A model generated the notes under the pieces. It had not been told where the DNA came from, searched no databases, and worked only from the letters and a program-made list of their open reading frames with translations. A stretch of DNA of 64,000 nt. It comes from Myxococcales bacterium (GTDB lineage: Bacteria; Myxococcota; Myxococcia; Myxococcales; Myxococcaceae). The stretch is from NCBI GenBank assembly GCA_030681895.1, contig JAUXRI010000312.1, positions 1-64,000 of the forward strand, read 5' to 3'. Shown one piece after another: positions 47,343 to 55,355 of this stretch. The position numbers were made by a program, and so were the translations under genes. Numbering within the stretch: position 1 is the first letter of the stretch; each line of letters opens with the position of its first letter.

Positions 47343-47522
47343 ATGGCGTCCACGAAAAAGCAGGTCTACCGGAAGCCTGTCCTCAAGACTTCCGAGGACA
47401 TTTCAGCGACTGTTCTGCTTGCTTGCTCCGCAATCGGGTGTGGCGCCCTCGAGTGCTGCGGCCTGGGCACTGCCAACGAGGGTAGTTGTCAGCCGCCAGG
47501 TGAGTGCGACTCGCCTCCATGA
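47343..47522 (+). CDS. Small Cys-rich peptide with a YxxPxL leader-like motif (possible RiPP precursor)
   Basis: A 59-aa peptide starting at ATG 47343, with GGAG six bases upstream inside the preceding gene. The N-terminal half reads TKKQVYRKPVLKTSEDISAT. It contains Tyr-x-x-Pro-x-Leu followed by a Thr nine residues later, the arrangement that lasso-peptide recognition elements bind. The C-terminal half is Gly-rich, with six Cys (ACS, IGC, ECC, GSC, GEC) and a PP end. A PqqD-like gene starts the same apparent operon. No modification enzyme is seen, and a plain secreted Cys-rich protein or a structural peptide remains possible. Confidence 0.6.
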   Translation: MASTKKQVYRKPVLKTSEDISATVLLACSAIGCGALECCGLGTANEGSCQPPGECDSPP

Positions 47523-47584
47523 GAACGGCCAAACTCGCCGAGGACCTTCGGAGTCGCTGACTCCTCGTTCAGTGCCTGTGACCG

Positions 47585-48457
47585 TTGATCTCCTCGGCCT
47601 TCTACTTGGCGTTCTGTACCGCCATCTGGGGGCTCACGTTCGTCGTCGTCAAAGACGCGCTGTCGGCGTCTGACGCGTTCACGTTTCTCGCTCTGCGGTT
47701 CGGGATTGGCGCGGTGGCGTGCCTGCTCTGGGCGCGTGGGCGGGTGCTTGAGCGGACCACGCTCGCCAACGGGCTCGGCCTCGGGCTCGTGCTGTTTGCA
47801 GGGTACGCCTTCCAGACCTTCGGCCTCGAAGACACGACGCCTTCCCGCTCGGCCTTCATCACCGGCCTCGCCGTCATCGGCGTCCCCTTCGTCTCGTGGG
47901 CAATCTTCAAACGCGCTCCCTCATGGCCGTCGGTCGCTGGCGCAGTCATCGCCATTCTCGGCCTGGCGAGACTCACTGACTTCGGGCTCGACGGCGGCCT
48001 CTCTCGCGGCGACCTGCTCACCCTCGCCTGCGCACTCTCGTACGCGCTCCACATCGCGCTCACCGAGAAGTTCGCCAAGACCGGAGCCTCGGTCGCACTC
48101 GTCGCCGTTCAGCTCTCCACCGTCGCCATTCTGAGCGCAACCTGCATTCCGCTCGGCACTCCACGCTTCCACCCCACCCCCGCCTACTGGGCCGCGGTCG
48201 CAGCGACCGGCCTCATCGCGTCTGCCCTCGCCATCTCCATTCAGACCTGGGCTCAGGCCCGCACCTCTGCCGTCCGCGCGGCCGTCATCTTCTCGCTCGA
48301 GCCCGTCGTCGCCGTCGCCGCGTCCGTCGCGCTTGGGCGTGAACACCCGGGCCTCGCCGAGCTCACCGGTGGCGCGCTCATCGTCGGAGGGGTCCTCGTC
48401 TCCGAAGTCGGCGCGGCCTGGAGCCGACCACCACTCGTCGCTCCCGAATCGACATGA
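47585..48457 (+). CDS. EamA-family (DMT superfamily) transporter
   Basis: About 290 aa with ten predicted membrane helices in two EamA repeats (for example FYLAFCTAIWGLTFVVVK at the start and AVIFSLEPVVAVAASVALG near the end). It starts with TTG 47585 and has no good ribosome site, so the start is uncertain. It lies 62 bases after the Cys-rich peptide and in the same direction. Exporters of this type carry small metabolites, so transport of a peptide is not implied. The other member of the family, at 8955-9839, is a separate paralogue. Confidence 0.85.
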   Translation: MISSAFYLAFCTAIWGLTFVVVKDALSASDAFTFLALRFGIGAVACLLWARGRVLERTTLANGLGLGLVLFAGYAFQTFGLEDTTPSRSAFITGLAVIGVPFVSWAIFKRAPSWPSVAGAVIAILGLARLTDFGLDGGLSRGDLLTLACALSYALHIALTEKFAKTGASVALVAVQLSTVAILSATCIPLGTPRFHPTPAYWAAVAATGLIASALAISIQTWAQARTSAVRAAVIFSLEPVVAVAASVALGREHPGLAELTGGALIVGGVLVSEVGAAWSRPPLVAPEST

Positions 48458-48520
48458 ACGAGCGCCCTCGCCTCTATTTGGGCTTTCATCGTTCCTCCGT
48501 CCTGCCGAAAGGAGCACCGT

Positions 48521-49261
48521 GTGAGTGACCACCTCGTTGAAGACCTTCCAGTCCGCGTTGACCTCCTCGAGCAGGACCAACGAGAAGACGGCGACCGGAC
48601 GTACACCTTGAAGCTCACCACTGGTGACGGTGCGATCCTCCTCAAGGTCAAACGAAGGCTCGACAGCCCCTGGTCGGACGCTCACCTCGAAGTCGAGTCA
48701 GCTCGAAGCGGTGCGTTGTTCTGGCGAACGCTGGCGCGGTGGCTTCGCGTCCCTGTGCCCGGCGGCATCGATGCCGAGCCCGGAAAACGACTCCCTGTCC
48801 TTCTTCTCTCGATGGGAACGCTCCCAAGCGAAGACGGTCAGGAGTGGCGTGCGCTGAAGCTCTTCTTCGGTGATCCCGCGGACGCCACCGAGCTCTTCCT
48901 GAACGTGGCCATCGAAGCCGACCGCGGAGTGTTTCGAGAGAAGGACGTCGCCTTCCGCGCTCCGCTCGTCGCACAGCTCGCTGCTGCGTTCGGAGATGTG
49001 AGCGGGCTCCCGCCAATCGACGTTGCCCCGCCGCCGCAACCCAGGACGCCGTCACCGACCGCATCGCCCTCGTTCGCCGCCGGTGACGCCGTTCACCATC
49101 GCCTCGGCCCCGGAACTGTGACCTCGATTCAGACGATCGAGATCGATGGCCACGAACAGGTCATGCTCGAAGTGGTTCTGAACTCAGGACTGCGAATGAT
49201 GATTCCGAGGTCGGCCGCAGCATCCCAGCTCCGCCCCGCCCAGGCGCCGAGTTGGAGCTGA
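48521..49261 (+). CDS. Hypothetical protein with C-terminal CarD-like (Tudor) domain
   Basis: A 246-aa protein. GTG 48521 has GGAG six bases upstream. The N-terminal about 165 residues form an unrecognised alpha/beta domain (LKLTTGDGAILLKV, LPVLLLSMGTL). A Pro/Ser linker (PPPQPRTPSPTASP) leads to about 50 residues (AGDAVHHRLGPGTVTSIQTI...LEVVL, MMIPRS) resembling the CarD/TRCF-type domain that contacts RNA polymerase. In that family, GD.V.H...G.G.V precedes the beta strands. Role is a guess, possibly transcription-related. Confidence 0.7.
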   Translation: MSDHLVEDLPVRVDLLEQDQREDGDRTYTLKLTTGDGAILLKVKRRLDSPWSDAHLEVESARSGALFWRTLARWLRVPVPGGIDAEPGKRLPVLLLSMGTLPSEDGQEWRALKLFFGDPADATELFLNVAIEADRGVFREKDVAFRAPLVAQLAAAFGDVSGLPPIDVAPPPQPRTPSPTASPSFAAGDAVHHRLGPGTVTSIQTIEIDGHEQVMLEVVLNSGLRMMIPRSAAASQLRPAQAPSWS

Positions 49262-49455
49262 TTCCCGCGGAACCAAGCGCCAGGCGCCCGTCGAACCGAG
49301 CGCCTCTTCGCGGTCGCTCGACGACCTGCCTCGACCGCGCGCCCCAGTCACGGCAACCCTCCCGCACCATCACCGAACGCCACCCACGTCACCCCCGGCC
49401 CACCACCACCGACACGCCTTGACACCTCATCGACGCGTACTAACCACACGCCTCG

Positions 49456-50388
49456 ATGATCACGGTCGACGGGTTGAGCAAGTACTACGGCGAACACGCC
49501 GCCATCAAAGCCCTCTCCTTCACCATTACGTCCGGTGAAGTCGTCGGCTTCCTCGGTCTCAACGGCGCGGGCAAGACGACGACGCTCAAGGTGCTGGGCT
49601 GCGTGCTGCTGCCCACCTCGGGACGCGTCATCGTCGACGGCTTCGACGTCACGCGAGACCCTCACGAGATTCGCAAGCGCATCGGCTACCTGCCCGACAC
49701 GCCGCCGGTCTACGACGAGATGTCGGTCGGTGAGTATCTGGCCTTCGTCGCCAGGCTCCGCGGCGTCGCCGACGCGAACGTCGCCAACTTCGTCGCCGAC
49801 GCCGAGAAGAAGACGGCCATCACCGACAAACACGACGACGTCATCTCCTCCCTCTCGCACGGCTACCGCCAGCGCGTCGGGCTCGCCCAGGCGCTCGTCC
49901 ACAAGCCCAAGCTCCTCATCCTCGACGAGCCCACCGGCGGCCTCGACCCCGTGCAGATCGTCGAGATGCGCGAGGTCATCAAAGGCCTCAAGGGCGAACA
50001 CACCGTGCTCGTCTCGAGCCACATTCTCGGAGAGATCAGCCAGGTCTGCGATCGCTACCTCGTCATCCAGGGCGGCGAGCTGATCGCCCAGGGCACCGAG
50101 ACCGAACTCTCCGCCAAGCTCGGCTCCGGAGGCCCCATCGAGATCGACTGCGTCGGCGCCGCCGGCCCCGTCATCGAGCTCCTCAAGAAGGTCGACGGCG
50201 TCAACGACATCACCCTCGTGAAGCTCGACGGCCAGAACCTCTCGCTCCACGTCGACGCGAAGAACGACGTTCGCCCGCAGCTCGTCAAGGCGCTCGTGCA
50301 GGCCGACATCGCCGTGCTGCGCGTCGACCGCGCGGCCCACCGCCTCGAGAACATCTTCCTCAAGCTCACTCACGGAAAGGACGCGTGA
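49456..50388 (+). CDS. ABC transporter ATP-binding protein (Gld/ABC-2 type)
   Basis: A 310-aa ATPase with Walker A GLNGAGKT (residues 34-41), signature LSHGYRQRVGLAQAL, Walker B LLILDEPTGGLDP and switch His (SSHILGEI). The C-terminal 80 residues form an extra domain as in GldA-type proteins. It powers the permease encoded next, and the set resembles the GldAFG arrangement of an ABC exporter linked to gliding in Bacteroidetes. The stop codon shares its last base with the next ATG. Gap 49262-49455 (194 bases) holds nothing supportable. Confidence 0.93.
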   Translation: MITVDGLSKYYGEHAAIKALSFTITSGEVVGFLGLNGAGKTTTLKVLGCVLLPTSGRVIVDGFDVTRDPHEIRKRIGYLPDTPPVYDEMSVGEYLAFVARLRGVADANVANFVADAEKKTAITDKHDDVISSLSHGYRQRVGLAQALVHKPKLLILDEPTGGLDPVQIVEMREVIKGLKGEHTVLVSSHILGEISQVCDRYLVIQGGELIAQGTETELSAKLGSGGPIEIDCVGAAGPVIELLKKVDGVNDITLVKLDGQNLSLHVDAKNDVRPQLVKALVQADIAVLRVDRAAHRLENIFLKLTHGKDA

Positions 50389-51119
50389 TGAACACGGTCC
50401 TCCTCATCGCCCGCCGCGAGCTCGGTGCCTACCTGCGCACCATGAGCGGCTACATCATCATCGCCGTGCTGCTCTTCCTCGACGGCCTGGCCTTCAACGC
50501 CTTCGCCGTCGCCGGCACCGCCAAGAAGTCGTCCGAAGTGCTCGGCGACCCGCTCGGCTTCTTCTTCTGGACCTCGGGCATCGGCATGGCCGTCGCCATC
50601 TTCCTCTCGATGCGTCTCATCGCCGAGGAGCGCCAGACCGGAACACTCCAGCTCCTCTACAGCTCGCCCGTCCACGATCGCGAGATCGTGCTCGGCAAGT
50701 ACCTCGCGTCACTCGGCTTCCTCTGCATCTTCCTGCTCGCCACCGGCTACATGCCGTTGCTCGTCGGCATCTACGGCAAGGTCTCGCTCGGGCACGTGCT
50801 CTCGGGCTACCTCGGCCTGGTGCTCGTCGGCTCGGCCAGCATCGCGATCGGCATCTTCGGCAGCGCGCTCACCAAGAGCCAGGTGGTCGCCGCGATCAGC
50901 TCCGGCGTGATGTCCGTCGCGCTCACCATGTGCTGGATTCTCGCGAAGGTCGTCGACCGGCCCTTCACCGACGTCATCACCGGGCTGGCCTGGTACGGCC
51001 ACTTCGACCCCTTCGCTCACGGCCTCGTGCACCTCAAACACGTCGTGTACTTCGGCCTGGTCACCTTCGTTGCGCTCTTCGCCGCCACGCGCGTGCTCGA
51101 AGCGCGAAGGTGGAGGTAA
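50388..51119 (+). CDS. ABC-2 type permease (GldF-like)
   Basis: A 243-aa membrane protein with six predicted helices and a conserved ABC-2 pattern (LIARRELGAYLRTMSGYIII, EERQTGTLQLLYSSPV, ARREL-type coupling start). AGGA is six bases before ATG 50388. It is the membrane partner of the preceding ATPase. Its substrate is unknown. It ends three bases before the next gene starts. Confidence 0.92.
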   Translation: MNTVLLIARRELGAYLRTMSGYIIIAVLLFLDGLAFNAFAVAGTAKKSSEVLGDPLGFFFWTSGIGMAVAIFLSMRLIAEERQTGTLQLLYSSPVHDREIVLGKYLASLGFLCIFLLATGYMPLLVGIYGKVSLGHVLSGYLGLVLVGSASIAIGIFGSALTKSQVVAAISSGVMSVALTMCWILAKVVDRPFTDVITGLAWYGHFDPFAHGLVHLKHVVYFGLVTFVALFAATRVLEARRWR

Positions 51120-51122
51120 GCC

Positions 51123-52964
51123 ATGCTCAAGAAAAGCTGGATTCTCACGCTCCTCCTCACCTTCGGCATGCTGCTGGTCTGGATCGGCGAGCGCATCGTC
51201 GACGGTGACTCACGCACCTTCTTCACGGGTGGTGGCGCAGCGCTGATGCTCGTCGCCATCGGCCTTCGCGCCCTGAGGGTGAACGTCGCCAACTCGGGGC
51301 AGATCGAGAAGACGCTCCTGGGCCTGCACGGCCTCACCTTCCTCGGCATCGGGCTCTACGTCTGGCAGTCGGACCTGTGGGCGAAGCTCGCCGGCCAGAC
51401 GCTCGAGACGGGCTGGCCGAAGCTCGCCGGCATCGTCGCCGTGCTGGTCCCCGCCATCCTCGCGCTGTCGCTGATTCCCACGCTGCTGGTCGAGCTCTCG
51501 TACGCTTCGATGGCGAAGGCTCCCGTGATGGAGACGGGCCGCATTCAAGAGGCCACCAACGCCGGGCTCGGCATGGGCTTCGTGCTCATCTTCGCCTTCT
51601 CGCTCCAGTACGTCGTCTCGGAGCGCGACGTGAAGCGCGACTTCTCGTACTTCCGCACCGCGCGCCCCGGTGAGGCCACCAAGCGCCTCGTCAACTCGCT
51701 CGACGAGCCGCTCGAGGTCTTCCTCTTCTTCCCGCCTGCCTCCGACGCGTCGACGTACGTGCAGGCCTACTTCGACGAGCTCAAAGAGGGCTCCTCGATG
51801 CTGAAGGTGCAGCTGCTCGACCAGGCGCTCGAGCCGGTGAAGTCGAAGGAGCTCGGCGTCAGCAACAACGGCTCGGTCGTCTTCAAGAAGGGCGGCCGGA
51901 AAGAGACGCTCTTCCTCGGCGTGGAAGCCGAGAAGGCCCGCACCCAGCTCCGCGGCCTCGACGTCGAGGTGCAGAAGCGCGTGCTGCAAATCGCCAAGTC
52001 GAAGCGCACCGTCTACATGACGTCAGGCCACGGAGAGCGCACGCAAGACCCCATCGCGAACGAGCAGCGCGCGAACATCGACATCCTCTGGCGCACGCTC
52101 CAGGACCAGAACTTCGAGGTGCGCACGCTCTCGGCGGCCGAAGGTCTCGGTCAAGACGTGCCCCGCGACGCGGCCGCCATCTTCATCATCGGCCCGACCA
52201 GCGCCTTCACCGAGCCCGAAGCCAAGGCCCTCGTCGAGTACGGCAAGCGCGGCGGCAAGCTCTTCATCGCCATCGACCCCGAGGCGGGCCTCACCTTCCC
52301 CGAGCTGCTCACGCCGCTGGGGCTCTCGTTCAAGGCCGAGGTGCTCACCGACGACAAGAGCTTCGCGCGCATGCGCCCACAGGCCAGCCCGTCGGACCGG
52401 CGCAACGTCGGCACCCGCACCTTCTCGTCGCACCCGTCGGTGAACTACCTCTCGCGCTCGCAGCAGCCGGTGCTGCTCGTCGGCGCAGGCCCGCTCACCG
52501 AGCTGCAGACGCACCCCGCCGACCTCGTCATCGACATGGCGCTGCGAACGCAGTCGACAACCTGGAACGACCTGAACAGCAACTTCGAGCACGACGCTCC
52601 GACCGAGGTCCGCCAGGCGTACGGTGTGCTCTCGGCCATCAGCCGTCGCGCCGCGAGCAACAAGCTCGAAGAAGAGCTCCGCGCGCTCGTCCTCGCCGAT
52701 TCGGATGTCATCGCCGACGAGGTCTTGCCGCTGCTGCAGGGCAACCAGTACCTGGTCGTCGACGGCCTCAAGTGGCTGCTCGGTGACGAGGCGCTCCAGG
52801 GAAGCACGAACACCGAGCTCGACCTGCCGATGACGCGCACCCGCAAGGAAGACAGCGTGTGGTTCTACGGCACGACCTTCCTGGCGCCCGTGTTGGTGCT
52901 CAGCCTGGGCTTCGTCGTGCGCCGCAGAACCAGCCGCCCACGCAAGACGGAGGTGAAGTCGTGA
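51123..52964 (+). CDS. GldG-like ABC transporter auxiliary protein
   Basis: A 613-aa membrane protein. Four or so helices lie in the first 170 residues. A large periplasmic or extracytoplasmic domain (about residues 180-580) then follows, with features of the ABC_transp_aux/GldG family (RTVYMTSGHGERT, ALVEYGKRGGKLFIAID). A C-terminal helix (FLAPVLVLSLGFVVRRR) anchors it. It is the third member of the exporter operon and overlaps the next gene by GTGA. Confidence 0.9.
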   Translation: MLKKSWILTLLLTFGMLLVWIGERIVDGDSRTFFTGGGAALMLVAIGLRALRVNVANSGQIEKTLLGLHGLTFLGIGLYVWQSDLWAKLAGQTLETGWPKLAGIVAVLVPAILALSLIPTLLVELSYASMAKAPVMETGRIQEATNAGLGMGFVLIFAFSLQYVVSERDVKRDFSYFRTARPGEATKRLVNSLDEPLEVFLFFPPASDASTYVQAYFDELKEGSSMLKVQLLDQALEPVKSKELGVSNNGSVVFKKGGRKETLFLGVEAEKARTQLRGLDVEVQKRVLQIAKSKRTVYMTSGHGERTQDPIANEQRANIDILWRTLQDQNFEVRTLSAAEGLGQDVPRDAAAIFIIGPTSAFTEPEAKALVEYGKRGGKLFIAIDPEAGLTFPELLTPLGLSFKAEVLTDDKSFARMRPQASPSDRRNVGTRTFSSHPSVNYLSRSQQPVLLVGAGPLTELQTHPADLVIDMALRTQSTTWNDLNSNFEHDAPTEVRQAYGVLSAISRRAASNKLEEELRALVLADSDVIADEVLPLLQGNQYLVVDGLKWLLGDEALQGSTNTELDLPMTRTRKEDSVWFYGTTFLAPVLVLSLGFVVRRRTSRPRKTEVKS

Positions 52965-54037
52965 AGGCCCGCAGCGTCGCGATGACGGGAGCCCTCGCTG
53001 GCCTCGGCCTGGTGGCCGCGTACACCACGTGGCAGCGCCCCAAAGAGACCACCTCGACCAGCACGCTGGTGACGGTGCTCGACGCCTCGAAGCAGTCGCT
53101 CGAGTCGGTGAAGTTCGAAGACGGCCAGCGCTTCCTGAGCTTGAAGCGCGTCGACGGAGCCCTCTGGCTGACGTCAGGCTTCGTGCCGGGCAAAGAGCCC
53201 GCGCCCGTCGACGCCGGCCTGTCGACGACCTTCGTCGCCATCGATGGCGGCACGCTCCCCGACGGCGGGGCCATCGACGCCGGCATGCTGGAGGTCGCGG
53301 TGAAGGCCCCGAAGCCGGCCCCGACGCGTGAGGTGCGCGGCAACGAGCGCGCGGAAGCGGCGATGCTGAAGTTCATGCCCTTCGAAGCGACGCGAGCGCT
53401 TGGTGTGTTGAGCGACGAGAAGCGCGCCGAGCTGGGGTTGGCGGACTCCGAGCGGCGGCTCGAGCTGATCGTCGCGAGCACCGCGCGCGTGTTCCGCGTG
53501 GCCAAGGCGTTGCCCGGCATCTTCGGCACGTATGTGCAGGAAGAGCGAACGGGCGAGGTGTTCCTGCTCCCCGGCACGCTGCTGTCGGACTTCGATCCAC
53601 AGTCGCAGGTGCTCGTCGACCGCCGCCTCCACACCTTCAAGCAGAGCGAGTTCGACGCGTTCACCGTGAAGGCCGATGGGAAAGAGGCGGGCTTCGTTCA
53701 GACGAATGCCGAGATTCCTTCGACGGCGAAGGTGGCCCGCGCGACGTCGCCCGAGAAGCCGGAAGAGCTGGTGAAGAACTGGCACGACAAGATCTGGGGC
53801 CGCCTCATCGTCACCGAAGTGCTCGGCAAGGGCGAGCTGCCCAACGGCAAGGAGCCGACGGTGGCGTTGCGCGTCGAGTACAGCGCCAAGGGCAAGGAGA
53901 AGGGTTTCCTCGAGCTGGGCATCGGCGAGGGGAACTCGATGTGGGCCCGCAGCGAGAACACCGCGTCGTGGGTGTCGGTGCATCAGGGCAGCGATGAGAT
54001 TCTCATCGAGGCGAAGAAGCTGGTGCTCGAGCAGTAG
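52961..54037 (+). CDS. DUF4340-like protein of the ABC exporter operon
   Basis: A 358-aa protein with one N-terminal helix (about residues 8-22, GALAGLGLVAAYTTW). An extracytoplasmic body follows, with strands like DGQRFLSLKRVDGALWLTSGF and DSERRLELIVA. DUF4340 proteins commonly accompany GldG-type ABC exporters. GGAGG lies seven bases before GTG 52961. The body includes a short PAPVDAG/GAIDAG spacer. Confidence 0.82.
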   Translation: MKARSVAMTGALAGLGLVAAYTTWQRPKETTSTSTLVTVLDASKQSLESVKFEDGQRFLSLKRVDGALWLTSGFVPGKEPAPVDAGLSTTFVAIDGGTLPDGGAIDAGMLEVAVKAPKPAPTREVRGNERAEAAMLKFMPFEATRALGVLSDEKRAELGLADSERRLELIVASTARVFRVAKALPGIFGTYVQEERTGEVFLLPGTLLSDFDPQSQVLVDRRLHTFKQSEFDAFTVKADGKEAGFVQTNAEIPSTAKVARATSPEKPEELVKNWHDKIWGRLIVTEVLGKGELPNGKEPTVALRVEYSAKGKEKGFLELGIGEGNSMWARSENTASWVSVHQGSDEILIEAKKLVLEQ

Positions 54038-54047
54038 ACGGAGCGCA

Positions 54048-54087
54048 CTCCGCTCGAGTTCGCCGGCTTTGCAAGGAGCGAGCGGAG
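54048..54087 (+). terminator. Inverted repeat after the ABC exporter operon
   Basis: CTCCGCTCG (54048-54056) and CGAGCGGAG (54079-54087) pair over nine bases around a 22-base loop, beginning eleven bases after the last stop codon of the operon. There is no U-tract, so it may be a rho-type or weak terminator. The rest of 54038-54254 shows no gene. Confidence 0.5.
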
Positions 54088-54254
54088 CGCGAGAGCGTGA
54101 GCAGCCCGGACGTGCTCAATTCGGCCGAAGCTTCGATGCCCGTCACGGGGCGGCTTCACACGAAGAGCCGCGGCAACGACGTGTTCGACGCGAAGGCGAG
54201 ACGTCTCGGTCGGTCCGTTCGTGCGCGGTGGTGTGGGAGCGCGCGCTGTCCAGC

Positions 54255-55349
54255 TCAGCGTCCGAGCCGCTGCTGCACGAGGGCTCGCACGTCGTCAGCC
54301 AGGAGCAGCTCGAGCTCGACCTTCTGCTGTGCGTAGGAGTTCGCGAGCCCCGCCCACGTCGCAAAGGGCAGGTCGTGCAGAAACAGCGCGAGCACGCGCC
54401 GACGCCCGTTCTTCTGCTCGACGAAGTGCGCCGAAGTGAGCGTTCCGGCGAGCGCACCGCCTTTGGTGCCCCATCGGAGGAAGCGCTCCTGATTCGCAGG
54501 GAAGCGCATGGGCCACGACAGGCGATCACGCGCGGGCGCATACCGAGGGCCGTCATCGACGAAGAACCGCTCGAGGAGGCGCGCATACGCTCTCGCCGAG
54601 CCGCGGTTGTCGAGCGTCGCCGCCATCACCACCTGCTCGCGGACCCGTCTCGCAGCGAACGCCTCGGCCATCACGTCCGCGCGGGCGGCATCCTCCTTCA
54701 ACGTGAGCGCGAGCGCCCAGGCCCTGTCGTCCGCGACTCCAGCGTCAGCGCCTTCGAGGCTCGCCAGCAACGTGCCAGCCAGTGGGTGTGGCGCCCGCAG
54801 CACCCCGAGCGCAGCGGTCTCGACCTCGAGCGCTTCTCTTCCAAGCTCGAAGAGAAGCGCGTCGGTCGCGGCGTTGTCGCTGAACTGAATCATCGCCGTG
54901 AGCGCGGCGCCGACCGTCACGATGCCACCGTCGAGCGCCGAGCGCGCTTTCGGGTGCGCCTGGCCATCGGTGCCCGAGAGGTAGAAGTGCTCGACGTTCG
55001 GGAGCGGCCTGTCTGGTGTCCACCTGCCCTGCTCGAGCCGGTGACAGGCGAGCGCGAGCGGCACCACCTTCACCGTCGACGCGAGCGGCCACTCGGTCTC
55101 CGCATCGAGGAAGACGCCGTGGGCTTCGTCGCCCACGTCCCACGCGGCGAGGGCGTAACGTTCGGGGTGCGCGCGAAGGTAGGCCCAGACGTCTTCCGCC
55201 GTCGTGAGCTGCTTGCCGTCGAGCTCGTCGGTGGCGATCACCTCAGCCACGGCATCGATCACCCTGCGCGCTTTCCATGCACCGACCGCGAGCGCGACAA
55301 CCACGAGCACCGCCACCACGCCCGCAATCTTCCATCGCCGGCTCGCCAT
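54255..55349 (-). CDS. Class A beta-lactamase-fold serine hydrolase (membrane-anchored)
   Basis: A 364-aa protein with an N-terminal membrane anchor (residues about 7-24). The three catalytic motifs are intact: S91-x-x-K94 (STVK), S157DN (SDNAATD) and K296GG (GTKGGALAGT). This fold covers class A beta-lactamases and related D-alanyl-D-alanine hydrolases. Resistance, peptidoglycan remodelling or regulation cannot be distinguished, and an Omega-loop Glu was not assigned. It is the last gene of a six-gene operon, six bases after the histidine kinase. Confidence 0.85.
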   Translation of the reverse strand: MASRRWKIAGVVAVLVVVALAVGAWKARRVIDAVAEVIATDELDGKQLTTAEDVWAYLRAHPERYALAAWDVGDEAHGVFLDAETEWPLASTVKVVPLALACHRLEQGRWTPDRPLPNVEHFYLSGTDGQAHPKARSALDGGIVTVGAALTAMIQFSDNAATDALLFELGREALEVETAALGVLRAPHPLAGTLLASLEGADAGVADDRAWALALTLKEDAARADVMAEAFAARRVREQVVMAATLDNRGSARAYARLLERFFVDDGPRYAPARDRLSWPMRFPANQERFLRWGTKGGALAGTLTSAHFVEQKNGRRRVLALFLHDLPFATWAGLANSYAQQKVELELLLADDVRALVQQRLGR

Positions 55350-55355
55350 GGCAGG

